NCBI GenBank assembly: GCA_944472135.2
Contig: OX235265.1
Span: 43,683,459-43,747,458 of the forward strand
Direction of reading: 5' to 3'
Origin: Trichobilharzia regenti
Taxonomy: Eukaryota; Platyhelminthes; Trematoda; Strigeidida; Schistosomatidae
DNA length: 64,000 nucleotides
In this document: one piece after another, positions 48,360-58,424 of the stretch
How the letters are laid out: each line of letters starts with the position of its first letter
Position numbering within the stretch: the stretch's first letter is position 1
Notes under the pieces: model-generated
Told to the model about the DNA's origin: nothing
Databases searched by the model: none
The model's input: only the letters and a program-made list of their open reading frames with translations
Made by a program: the position numbers and the translations under genes

Positions 48360-48545
48360 TTACGAGCAAAATCCTCTAAACCTCCCCTAGTTAACTAGCT
48401 GATATTAAGCGCGAATAGGATGGAGGGTTGGTTGTGAAGTTAGCAGACCCACTCTGTTAAAATCAACACCATCCTCTAATAAAACTTCACAGCTTAAAGG
48501 CTGAAGCCCCCTGCATTCCAATGAAGATGCCAAGGAATAAACGAA
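48360..48545 (+). mobile_element. tRNA-headed SINE, family B (decayed body)
   Basis: The body and tail are recognisable (GGTTGGTTGTGAAGTTAGCA, AAACTTCACAGC, AAGCCCCCTGCATTCCAATG); the head is lost. Confidence 0.45.
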
Positions 48546-48628
48546 AGAAGCAACAATTATCTCAAATACAAACTAATTCTCAATGATTTCTGTTAATTAA
48601 ACATTGAAACTATAAGAACAACACTTAC

Positions 48629-48771
48629 CAGAAGGTTTTCCAGCCTTTTGAAGTCTTACTAAAATTTGTCCATAGTGTCGAACTAAACTGAACCACATTT
48701 TTTCAATTAATGAAAAAAGTGCCATATTAGTTGTTGATGTTGGACAAATCCGGTGATATACAACAATGATT
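48629..48771 (-). CDS. KIDINS220-like exon, KAP domain linker
   Basis: This 143-nt minus-strand exon has an acceptor TTTCTAATTATAG and a donor CTTCTG|GTAAGTG. It encodes about 47 residues with VVYHRICPTSTTNMALFSL followed by IEKMWFSLVRHYGQILVRL. In vertebrate KIDINS220 the corresponding segment is a short phosphosensor-like linker (FLFTDYNRLSS) followed by a helix ending in an EFGFLATRLFRVFK-type motif; the order and spacing match. It begins in phase 2 and ends in phase 1, both consistent with its neighbours. The downstream intron is about 1.85 kb and contains SINE and RTE fragments. Confidence 0.87.
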
Positions 48772-48774
48772 CTA

Positions 48775-49910
48775 TAATTAGAAATACAGTAATAATAATA
48801 ATAATAGTAATAGTTAGTATTATTATGTTTAGTATATAGTTTAATAACTTATTTATTCTCTTTGTTTCACGTGTCACAGAAATGGAAATACCGCAAATTA
48901 ATTACTTTCAAAAATGTAACATAAAATATTGTCAAAAACTTTAGCAACTATCATTTTTTTCACAACTCCAGCATGGTGTCATTTCTTTACTATTTCTTTT
49001 TTAGCAAGTGAATTCTCTTGTTCTCGTTGTACCAGTCCACGTCATTTGTCATAATATTCCGCAGCGAACATATGAAATTCACATCTAGAGTTATATTTCA
49101 GAATAGAATAGCAGAAAAAAAATTTTGATAAGCGTCTGTCATGTTCCTCCACAAGATAGTGCAGATAAAACCAATACTCTGAGAAAGTATTCTATCCTAA
49201 ATTATAGCTAAATTAACTTAAAGATTTAAATACTGCTTGGTGTTTTGTGGACAGAAAATTGAGATGTAAATTCAAACTGATTCATAAGCCATGTGTAAAA
49301 TAGTGTTCTTTAACTAAGTTTATTTCAAACAGCCCATAATGTTTAGTTGCTGGATGGTGACTAGCAGTGGAATCCAGGATGCTCATTTTATCACATTCCG
49401 GACTCGTCAACTGTATGTATCTGCATTCCCCAGTGAGTGATGATGTTCCCATCGAGGCTTGAACCCAGTGCTCATAGTTTCAAACACCAAAGGGTTATTC
49501 ATTAGACAACTTGGGTCACGAGAGCCACCTCTTGTGCAACGGGTCATATTAATTATTTAATTCAATTTTAGTTTTTTCCATCGATTGTTTGGACCGAAGT
49601 GCTTGGTCTCAGGTTGACATGTCGGCTTCTTGTGCAGATGCTTAGACGAGCATTTCGGGTCCAATCAATAGACGAGAAAATCTAAAATTCAATTAAATAC
49701 TCTGTAATGTTACTTATTTTGAATTTGTCATCAGATTTATCACTGAAATTCTTAAGATGTTCAGCGAAATATTTCAGCTAACAGTGATGTTCATTCTTAA
49801 AGTTATTCTTTACACAATAAAATCATATTGCTGTAAAACAGTATAGTAGGAAGCAGTAACATGAGTACAAAGTGAGTGCATTTGGCAACCTTAGGTTATC
49901 GATTACACAT
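48775..49910. other. intronic stretch, nothing firmly recognised
   Basis: Contains a possible decayed tRNA-like head at 49430..49500 (GAGGCTTGAACCCAGTGC reversed B box) but no supportable gene. Confidence 0.4.
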
Positions 49911-49914
49911 CAAA

Positions 49915-50260
49915 TCTAACCTCACATTATTGATTCGACACTAGTGAGTAAGTAGTGTAATGTGTCTAGTCCTATCTTTGGTGCAGACTGAATTCTATCC
50001 TTGCAAGCCTGTAATGTGGCCACCATGCTAGGTGACTTACTATCACGGTACACTATGGATTGTTGGTATTAGATGGTTGGAGGCAGTTGGCCACAGGAAG
50101 CCTTGGACCTAGGTTTCGTGCCAGTTGGCACTCACCAATCAGCAAGTCGTACCTGTAATCTGAAAGAAACTCATGTCCCTACTGAGATTCGAACCCGCGT
50201 CACCCGGTACTGCAGTCAGAGACGCTACCACTGAGCTATTCAGGCTAATGATTGACCTCC
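49915..50260 (-). mobile_element. tRNA-headed SINE, family D
   Basis: Reversed copy with a long 3' body, reversed B box (GAGATTCGAACCCGCGTC) and A box (CCACTGAGCTATTCAGGC). Confidence 0.75.
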
Positions 50261-50319
50261 AGTTGGAGTGCATTGGATGTTTTTGATTAGCCACTAGTCA
50301 GTAACTAGTGTAATGTGTC

Positions 50320-50520
50320 TAGTCCTATCTTCGGTGGCTGAATAGCTCAGTGGTAATGTCTCCGGCTCCAGCACTGGGTGACACGGGTTTGAATCTCAGG
50401 AGGGACATGAGTTCCTTCGAGGTTACAGATACGTCTTGCTGATTGGTGAGGGCCAACTAGCACAAAACCCAGGTCCAAGGTTTCCTGTGGTCAACTGCCT
50501 CAAGCCATCTAAAACCTCAC
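50320..50520 (+). mobile_element. tRNA-headed SINE, family D
   Basis: Direct copy head-to-head with the previous one: GGCTGAATAGCTCAGTGGTA, ACACGGGTTTGAATCTC, then AACCCAGGTCCAAGG and CTCAAGCCATCTAAAA. Confidence 0.75.
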
Positions 50521-50739
50521 ATTTGAACAATAATTAAGCATATCGCTTACGAAACATGCACTTAGGAATTCCTATGTAGTTGGAGTTGTACAAATATGAT
50601 TATACCGCCTTGAATTGCTTTATTCACAGGTTTTTCCTGTATACTGACTAGATTCCCGTGTAAATTCCCATAGAAAATTTGAATAAGAACGGTCTAAATC
50701 GTGTATCTAAAGTAATTTGAAAACTACATCAACACAGTA

Positions 50740-51650
50740 GAATGCCACCAGTCGTCATCAAACCTTTTTATCAGCTCTATATAATGAGGTTACATAACAA
50801 GTGATTCGCAATGGATAGCGCAGTGAAGCGTTTGAAATGAATATAAGAGTTAGGATAGGCTTTCCACTATCACCGACGATATCCCTAATTGTGATGAGAT
50901 TGATTAGAGGGGCAAATAAAGAATCAACAAAAGACTCTAGAAAATTTGGACTTTTCGAGTGATAGATGTTTCATAAATTCTAATATCTACAGGTGAAAAC
51001 CAACAAGTTGGCAGAACAGGAAGTGAAGATAGGACTTCAAGTTAATCTTGAGAAGACACAGGTGATGAATGTACCTGACCAATAAAAAATGAAAGCTATA
51101 AGCAATCACTATCAATAGACGGGGTAGTTATGACTACAGGCAGCGGCATAGATAACTATATGAAAAGTAGGAAGAAAAAGGTGACTTTCATTACTCTGAA
51201 ACGAATATGTGAATCTACTTCACTCAGCGTAAACAGCAATGTCCAGATCTTCAAGACTAATGTTAAGTCGGTGGTACCATATGCTTCAGAAAATTGAAGC
51301 GTTGCAGACTTTCATCAACAGTTACCTTCACTCCATTCTGAAGATGAGATAGGTGTTCTGAAAGGATAAGCAACAAGGAACTCTCAAAAGGTAACAGTCA
51401 TGAATCTATCACCCAGCAAATAAGCAGGACCAAACGGAGATGCATTGATGGCAGTGAAAGGAGACCATTCAATAAAATCACGCTCTAGACCTTCTGCTGG
51501 AACTTGAATGGGAAATGATGGGTTGAATGTAAGTGATGAAGATGAAGACTTATGCACAATCGTGCAGCTAGACGAAGACTAGATTGGACAAGATGAAATG
51601 GAGAATCACTGTCGAAGTTCTACATTTCACTCAGGACCAAAGAGGATAAT
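50740..51650 (+). mobile_element. RTE-like LINE fragment
   Basis: Plus-strand remnants in the family order, from a WRSEAF-like RT scrap through TNKLAEQEVKIGLQVNLEKT and LQTFINSYLHSI to a tail CACTCAGGACCAAAGAGGAT and AATAATA. Frameshifted. Confidence 0.7.
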
Positions 51651-52255
51651 AATAATATAAGAATGTTCCTATTATTCATGTACTCTTCTTGCTTCTGAGT
51701 TTTATGCCAATCGATAATATTTATGGTGGTTATGTGTACAGCATGATTCGACTATACAGGAAATGACCATATCTTCGTGAATGCATTTGCACTGATTTCA
51801 TATGTGTGAAATATCGTACTACTTTCTTATAATTAAAATATGGAAAGCAATTTCTAAAGCTATTCCAAAATTAGCGGATTCATTTAAAAAAGAAAGGATA
51901 CCAAACTAACTATTCATCCTATCATTAACTCTGTGTGTGCAACAAATCCAAGTGTTCAGAGTAATTTATGCCTTTCTGTATTATTCTATTATTAGAAAAG
52001 AATGACATCTATATACACAGAAATTAACAACCAGGTAAAACTCTCTGGCTTGATACTTCTCACTGATTTCATTCACTTCACTACCCTTCACACTTATCCT
52101 ACAATTTTAAACTGTCTAACTGAAGAATTCTTTCTGTAGATAACTACACAACTTGAGGAAATAGTCTCAAGAGTTGAAGAAATAGAAGATGGAGGATAAG
52201 AAGAAGAATACAAAGAGGAGGAATTTAAGCATAATTAATCAATTAAATCTGAAAA

Positions 52256-52560
52256 GTGTATCTATCCTTCTATGCAATCATTACAGACAAAGAAAAAAAG
52301 AAGAAGGAGAACTCCATCAAACTAATTAAAGTGAGACTGAATGAATCTATGTGGATTCATCAAGATCAAGTGGAAAATAAGGAGGGAAATAAGGCCAATG
52401 TGAAAAAAGAAACAGAAAAAAAATTTTTTTTAAATCCCTTCCACTTAATTCTTTTACAGTAATCCCTGTTCTATTCTCTTCTGTTCTGTTTCGTTCTCTC
52501 AAGAGACTTGATATGTGAAGATGATTCTTCTTTGTCTTCTTCTTTTTTTTTACAATGCAC
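52256..52560. other. purine-rich / A-rich tract
   Basis: Low-complexity AGAAG/AAAG-rich sequence followed by pyrimidine-rich TTCTTC sequence. Frames on both strands are composition artefacts. Confidence 0.5.
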
Positions 52561-52845
52561 AATTCAATTTTTGACAGTTTAAATTTATACAGAAAGAAAA
52601 TGATGTCTTTTAATTGACTGTATTATAGAGAATTTTTTAAATATTTTAGTTGATTAAATGCCCGTTTTCTCACTTAAAAAATACACCTTGTTCAGTTTTT
52701 TCACACTGTTCTTATCGTATAGTGTATAAACGCAAACGTTTGTATCTCAACTTTTTAGTAACATGACCTTACATGTCATACGAACTGTGATCAAGATTTG
52801 ATTGGATAGTTGCAAAATAATTGAGCGCTGAGTGAGAAGTAGACA

Positions 52846-53565
52846 TTTCACCCATTTACCACCAAAGTAACTGTGGCCAAGAATCTGATCAACAGAGCCA
52901 AACGTCTAGTTACTGAGGAGGAAGATATTAACGAGGAACTAAAATTAGTTCAATCCACTCTTAAGTCAAATAATTATCCTAAAGCCTTCATAAAGAGATA
53001 CTTAAAATGTGAAGATAAGGATGAATCAAAACCTGCTGCTAAGAATTGGGTTAGTACAGCGGTGGTTCCTTACGGCAAAGAAACATCCGATGAAATAAAG
53101 CGAATCCTTAACGAACACAACATAAGAGTGTACTTTCGTGCATCTAACACCTTACGTTCATTGCTGGTGAAGGTTAAGGATAAAATAGAACAAGAAAACC
53201 AGCAGAATTGCGTATACAAGATCAATTGTGGGGATTGTAACGCAGTATATGTAGGAGAAACTTCTAGACAGGTAAATATAAGAATGAAAGAGCATAAACA
53301 ATGTCTAAAGGTGGTTCCAAAGAGCTCTGCAGACTTGAAGAAGCTAGAAAACAACTCAGCGATTGCGCTACATTCAATAGAAACAGGACACAAAATCGAC
53401 TTTGATAAGACTAAGGTTTTACAAAAAGGTTTTGGTTCATATCAAGAAAGACTAACTGCAGAAGCCCTACATATATGGGTGAATCCCAACAGTTTAAACA
53501 GACGTGAAGGTGTGATGTTAGCCGATGCATGGCAAATCCTGACTAATAAACAAAGTAAAATTTGA
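52846..53565 (+). CDS. PLE linker and GIY-YIG endonuclease, 5'-truncated
   Basis: An open frame of about 240 codons to a TGA stop; the first ATG-like position is not meaningful, because the upstream RT is missing and the frame simply opens after the terminal module. Residues about 1-70 are the post-RT helical linker (NLINRAKRLVTEEEDINEEL, then NNYPKAFIKRYL). About 70-110 is the core-linking segment with a NTLRSLLVK motif. From about 120 lies the endonuclease: CVYKINCGDCNAVYVGETSR (the modified GIY..YIG motif with the PLE-specific Cys pair), IRMKEHKQ, LENNSAIALHSIETGHKIDF and ERLTAEALHIWVN with the conserved Glu. The domain looks complete and intact, unlike the other PLE remnants here. Without RT it cannot act alone in retrotransposition. 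Confidence 0.88.
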   Translation, partial: FHPFTTKVTVAKNLINRAKRLVTEEEDINEELKLVQSTLKSNNYPKAFIKRYLKCEDKDESKPAAKNWVSTAVVPYGKETSDEIKRILNEHNIRVYFRASNTLRSLLVKVKDKIEQENQQNCVYKINCGDCNAVYVGETSRQVNIRMKEHKQCLKVVPKSSADLKKLENNSAIALHSIETGHKIDFDKTKVLQKGFGSYQERLTAEALHIWVNPNSLNRREGVMLADAWQILTNKQSKI

Positions 53566-53750
53566 TATGTATGATCAAGTAGTCACACTTAGTCAAATTC
53601 CCGACTGTCTACGTCTTCTTATGGAGAGAATAACAAATCTATAAAAATTAAATTATATTTATAAAAATGTCAATTTTTTGTAACTATCCGGTCAAATCTT
53701 GATCACAGCTCATATGAGAATAGCAAATGTTTTATGACTGTTCCACCCAC

Positions 53751-53778
53751 CCACACACACACACACACATACACACAC
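53751..53778. repeat. (CA)n microsatellite in PLE 3' region
   Basis: CCCACACACA-type run with one interruption. Confidence 0.9.
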
Positions 53779-54050
53779 CATTGTATCCTGCATATACTGC
53801 ATACACACATATATTTTAACAAAAGTAGACAAATTTTGAAAGTCTGAGGTCAAAAGTTTTTTGATCATAGTTCATACAATTTTTGTTTTGTTTTGTTTAG
53901 CATACCTATTGACTGTACTTTTGTATAAACATACAATTATATTTATTTATTTATGATACATGTTGATACCTGTTGCATGATTCATGATTGGACAAGAATT
54001 TTAAAAACAAGATGTGTCCCTTTATATATAAACTTTGTTATGTTAATTTC

Positions 54051-54108
54051 GATTAATTTCCCTGAAGAAGTTCGGACCAGATTGCCGAACGAAACGTTGG
54101 AATTAATC
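54051..54108 (+). ncRNA. hammerhead ribozyme (PLE type), complete core
   Basis: GATTAATTTCC precedes CTGAAGA; GTTCGG and CCGAAC form stem II; GAAA, the palindromic ACGT and cleavage base T follow; GGAATTAATC closes stem I (CC/GG, one bulged T, then eight pairs). All conserved core bases are present. It lies about 40 bases from the element's 3' end. Confidence 0.88.
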
Positions 54109-54559
54109 ATTTCAATTTCGCTGAGATTTTACAAACATAACTTTATAAATGACCTTACATGTATCAATCGACATAAATTTTCTAATCACTCTCGGTGGAG
54201 GTCAAACTGTTTTTCATCTCGAAATTGTCTGATTATATCAGCCCGGATGTGACCTAAAATTCACTTGACAACTACGAACAAACTTCATTTTACAGGACAA
54301 GATTTATTATGTTCAATAGGACATTAATAAGTCTACTTGTTTGACATAGTTTCACGATAATGGCTAATAAAATTGCTACATAGAGTGAAATTAAGAGTCA
54401 TTTGAACAGAATTCAAATTAAAATATACCCTCAAGTCGCTCCCCCCGCTTTGTGTTGTCTAAATACAAAAAGAACTGGCACCTATAAAGAACATATATAC
54501 TCTGCAGATAAAGTCCTTCAAGACCTGATCGACTGAAACAACAGATTTTTGTTTTATTT

Positions 54560-54790
54560 CAAGCTAGACCGTAGATTGATATCATTTAAAGGACCACTGG
54601 AAAGCAGTAGGAAGTACCGAATAGGTGTTTCGTCCTAGTATGGCACTTTTCAATAAGACATACCCCTTACGCCTGCAGGAATCGAACCCAAGACCATCAG
54701 GTCACAAGGAGAGTTTGTTGACCATTCAGGCACCGGGATGAAATACAAGAGCTCATGAATTCTAAATTCCGCCAGTTCACGATACATAGC
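54560..54790 (-). mobile_element. Sm-alpha-like SINE
   Basis: Reversed copy with TTTCGTCCTAGTATGGCAC, a reversed B box (GAATCGAACCCAAGACC) and head. The ribozyme core is mutated (TTGAAAA). Confidence 0.65.
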
Positions 54791-55199
54791 ACCACTGCCA
54801 GCCAGTGTCTTTCGTTTAATTCTTTTTTTTTAATGATCAGCGTTAACTACAAGTACTCTTATTCTCTCTTATTTGTATTCTATAGTGAACAACATTCTTA
54901 AACATACTTAGCTACCTAAAATTATTAACATTGGCTTACTTTTTTATACTTTATTCTATTCCTTCTTTTGTGTATCTACTGGTTCCGACTATATTATCAC
55001 TATGAGTATTACAAAATTGTCCTGTCATTAACCATTATGTAATATTAGTTTTATGATTGTTTTTTTTCGTTCGGCAATGTTAATTGACAATCTTTGTTGT
55101 GAATGCCATTATTACCATTTTAAAAGTTTTGTATTATGCAGGATTACTCACACTACCACTACAAACACTGCATTAGAGCTGACAATAAATAAATAAACA

Positions 55200-55595
55200 A
55201 CAACCTGAAGTGTTTATTTTATGATTGTTTAATGTTGCTCAATCAAATTAACTGATCATCTTGGCTATAAACATTCTTAATAACACTTCATAACTTCTTG
55301 TATGATTATAGCTGTTACTGTTCACCACGCATACACATATCATAGCTTCCACTATCCAACACAGAAATATTATTTATTATTGTTGTTTATTTTCCTTTCT
55401 ACTGGGTATTTTTTTTGCATTTTTTGGTTATTTTTGTTTTTTGTTGCTGCTGGTGTTTTTATATTTATTTTTTGAAATACTCCTTTTAAATATGTGATGA
55501 AATTAGGCGGAATATTGTAGATATGTGCTGAAAATTCCACACTGTACCACTAGCACTGTTTCTGGAACAAAGAATATTATTATTTTTACCAGAAA
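55200..55595 (+). mobile_element. CR1/Jockey-like LINE 3' tail (decayed)
   Basis: The end reads GTGCTGAAAATTCCACACTG, TACCACTAGCACTGTTTC, GGAACAAAG, then TATTATTATT, the same tail type as 12040..12095. The upstream boundary is uncertain. Confidence 0.5.
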
Positions 55596-55914
55596 ATCAC
55601 TTCGACTGTAAGATACATGATAACTTCACTGTTTCAAATGGGCAAGCCATATCAGTTCTACATTTAAGGCGATTACATTCCCATGTCTCACCTCAATACG
55701 ACAATAATTTTAAAATACGGTTATCAAGATGCGTCATTATTTGAGTTAATTCAAATCACTAATTAACAATACACAGACGCTTATCAGTTGAATTCTAAAC
55801 CCTTTATCATAATGTTGAATATAAATACCGAAATTTGAAGGCAAATTTTGAACAAATTAAAGATAAATGAAATGAAAAAGCACTTTTCTACACAAAAAAT
55901 ATTCACTATTCTAA

Positions 55915-56155
55915 AGATGGTGTGTTGGTGGTACAGCGGTTAGGACGCTCGCCGATCATGCCGGGGTTCGATCCCCGGCTGACGCACTCCTTTACCACTT
56001 TACCTCACTAAGCCAGAAACATTGCTGGTGAAGAGGAAAGGTTGGGCATGAGGCTAGCAACCCCATCCTGTAAAATAAACATTGCTACAGAAACTTCAAG
56101 CCACTAGCTTGAGGCCCTATGTTTCACTGGGGAACGTGAAGGAAAAAAAAACATT
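55915..56155 (+). mobile_element. tRNA-headed SINE, family B
   Basis: Best direct copy: GTGGTACAGCGGTTAGGACG head, B box GGGGTTCGATCCCCGG, GCATGAGGCTAGCAACCCC body and CCCTATGTTTCACTGGGGAA tail followed by A-rich sequence. Confidence 0.88.
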
Positions 56156-56372
56156 TAGTAGAGGCAGTATAAAGGAACGAGACTATAAGAACTGAACTTT
56201 TTAATATTGAACATAATCTTCTAAAAGTTTTCTAATGATTTCAAATGTATCTAACTTGGTAAAAGTGAGTTACAGTTTATTTTTTACTTCACATTCTACT
56301 CTTTCGATAAAAAAATTTGATATACGAAAATGATGAACTAGTCTGCGAGGAATGTTAAAGTGTGTAACTTAC

Positions 56373-56523
56373 TTGGCAGGTGTTTTTGCATTCACTGATT
56401 TCACAGGATAACAAAAGCAAATACTTAGAAAAAGTTTGAGCCAATGAAGAAAATATGCTATTGAGTAACTGGCGCGTATAGCCATTGGCTTATGACAGAA
56501 TCGTGATCCAGTTATAATTAACG
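56373..56523 (-). CDS. KIDINS220-like exon, KAP domain (first confident exon)
   Basis: This 151-nt minus-strand exon is bounded by a pyrimidine-rich acceptor (CACATTTCAG) and a donor CCAA|GTAAGTT. In the frame that fits the next exon it encodes about 49 residues, including MAIRASYSIAYFLHWLKLFL. This resembles the vertebrate KIDINS220 stretch just after its membrane hairpin, where a similar hydrophobic run (IGYLELLLKLMF) precedes a linker. The exon ends with two bases (AA) that complete a Lys codon with the first base of the exon at 48771. Identification rests mainly on phase continuity and on its place immediately before the well-supported exons. The Walker A segment and ankyrin repeats expected upstream are not seen in the window. 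Confidence 0.7.
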
Positions 56524-56724
56524 CTGAAATGTGAATGTGAAAAAACGACAAATGAGAATAGGAAGGCATATGTAAATAAGATGATGCGTCTCTGTTCAAC
56601 AGAACAGACTGAAATATCACTGAAATAATGACAGACCTTTTGAAATGCCTCACATTCAGAGTATTAATTCCCTGACTTATCATAACACAAGTCAACTGAT
56701 TGAAATTATTATGAATGTGAGTCA

Positions 56725-56905
56725 GTAGCACAGCGGTTAGGATCCTCACCCACCATGCACATGGTCCAGGATTCGACCCCCTGCCTACGCACACCTGATA
56801 TTAATGGTCGGCATGCAAAATTTGGCCTGCCGATATCACATGCTGAAAATGCCATACTTGTACCAAAGAGTACTGTGTAGAATCAGGCTATAATCAAAAG
56901 AAAAG
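56725..56905 (+). mobile_element. tRNA-headed SINE, family C
   Basis: Direct copy: GTAGCACAGCGGTTAGGATC head, B box GGTCCAGGATTCGACCC, body GCCGATATCACATGCTGAAA and tail ATACTTGTACCAAAGAG, then an AAAAG-rich end. Confidence 0.8.
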
Positions 56906-56976
56906 AAAAGAATGGAATGATAGTCATTCGCTAATTATGAAACACAATGGTATAGTTTGGTTTGTAAGGATTAGTT

Positions 56977-57418
56977 ATGTTTTACGAGTTGATCACGGAT
57001 TGATATTAGTTAGGGAACCATTGAAAACCAGCAAGGAGTACTGGACAGCTGCTGTTTCATCCTAGTTTGGGACTCTTCATCAGCACGCACCCACCCTCAC
57101 GGTTCGAACCCAGGACCTTATGGTTACAAGGCAAGCTCGTATACCATTCAACCACTGGGACCCGATTCAATGGCTCGTGTTTGGGGTCGCGCTAAATCAG
57201 GAATTGGTAGGAGTTAGTATTCACGAGCCATTGAATCGGGTCCCAGTGGCTGAATGGTATACGAGCTTGCCTTGTAACCGGAATGTCCTGGGTTCGAACG
57301 ATGGCAGTGGGTGCGTCCTTCCGATGATTCCCAAAATAGGATGAAACAGCAGCTGTCCAGTACTCCCTGGTTTTCAATGGTTCTCTAACTGATATCAATC
57401 CGTGATCAACTCGTAAAA
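56977..57418. mobile_element. inverted pair of Sm-alpha-like SINEs
   Basis: A reversed copy (56977..57180) and a direct copy (57229..57418) face head-to-head with about 48 bases between. Both have clear tRNA-like heads and B boxes (GGTTCGAACCCAGGACC and TGGGTTCGAACG). Ribozyme cores are altered: a stem III insertion in both, and CCGATGA in the direct copy. Confidence 0.85.
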
Positions 57419-57419
57419 C

Positions 57420-58185
57420 ACAATTGTGTATGTGACACAGAATTTCTTACAGAGAGATAAGATATAGATTAGAGCATACTTCATTACTTTTGCAATCGCA
57501 TAAAGTTATCGCTACTAGATTATGCCTTTGACTACGTTAAATATAATGCATCAAAGTTTGTTTGAAAAGTAGAACTGACACCAAACTAGCTAACAAATAT
57601 ACTTTAATGATGTCGACGGTTTTGATTCCCAGCGAGAGATAATCATTTAATGCCCTCGGCATTCAAACACAAGGGAATTCACTTATTATGAAATGATCAA
57701 ATGAAAATTCCATCTGACCCGAATAAATCATAACAACTACTGTTGTTTTGACGGATTACAGTTTAATGATATCATTCAAATACATATATAATCAAAAAGT
57801 TTCTGTAATAATATATATAGGTTATAAATACAAAGTGTAGAACAATTCAGTGAAAAAATAAACAACTAAACAGTGTTGGAGGCTTGTTTATTTGCATTAA
57901 TTATAGCTACCTTTCTCGTTTTATCCTTTTGTCTGATAACCTGATCAAGTCATGCATTACTGGGTCACGAAATTGTGTGCACTAGAAAATCTTTAAGAGG
58001 AAATTATTTCTTCTTAATTAAACATTCATCATGAATTGAAAAAACACATACAGAACAATTTATTTCTCCAAGTTTCAAAGTCCTAATTCAGGAATTGAGT
58101 ACCCGACAGTGCGTGAGGGCATTTAACTGACCTTTTTAAGTATAAGTTTTGTAGGGATTTGATTGATTAGTTACAGAATATCATC
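57420..58185. other. intergenic or intronic stretch, nothing recognised
   Basis: A/T-rich; no supportable feature. Confidence 0.45.
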
Positions 58186-58189
58186 ATGA

Positions 58190-58420
58190 TCTGATATTGG
58201 TTCGAGAAGTTGGAATTCATGGGTTAGCTATTGAGTCAGGTCCTAGTGGCTTAATTGTCTACAAACTCGCTCGGCTTGTAACCAGAAGGTCCTGGATTCG
58301 AACTCTGACTGTGAGTGCGTACTGCTGAAGAGTCTCAACCTAGTCTGACGAAACAGCTGTCCAGCATTCTCTACTGGTTTTCCAGTGTTTCTCTAACCAA
58401 TGTCAGCTCATGATGAAATC
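58190..58420 (+). mobile_element. Sm-alpha-like SINE
   Basis: Direct, near full-length copy: head GTCCTAGTGGCTTAATTG, B box GTCCTGGATTCGAACTC, ribozyme at 58319, then the 3' end ACCAATGTCAGCTCATGATG. Confidence 0.82.
58319..58368 (+). ncRNA. hammerhead ribozyme of Sm-alpha-like SINE
   Basis: The CTGAAGA and GAAA cores are both intact, and ACAGCTGT followed by C gives the GTC cleavage site. Stem II is weakened (GTC/GAC only) and stem I has one mismatch (GTACTG against CAGCAT). It is the copy in the window with the best-preserved core. Confidence 0.72.
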
Positions 58421-58424
58421 CTGT

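Larger units (their letters stand above)
52777..54148 (+). mobile_element. Penelope-like element with GIY-YIG endonuclease and hammerhead
   Basis: A 1372 bp insertion bounded by a perfect 14-bp duplication ATGACCTTACATGT (52763..52776 and 54149..54162). It starts with the terminal CATACGAACTGTGATC module. At 52846 this joins the linker and endonuclease part of the PLE frame, so the reverse transcriptase is missing. An inverted piece of the terminal module recurs at about 53680..53716. A (CA)n tract and the hammerhead region follow, and the element ends AACTTTATAA. Confidence 0.88.

Noticed and set aside
50325..50400. tRNA gene with A and B boxes
   Set aside because: The boxes belong to SINE family D: the cloverleaf arms do not pair properly and the sequence continues into the SINE body shared with other copies.
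52256..52562. Lysine-rich and serine-rich frames on both strands
   Set aside because: They come from an A/G-rich then T/C-rich low-complexity tract with no homology.
56700..56794. Start of the minus-strand frame at 56369..56794 (with a RGSNPGPC motif) as the gene start
   Set aside because: This part is the reversed B box and head of SINE family C; the real exon begins at 56523.
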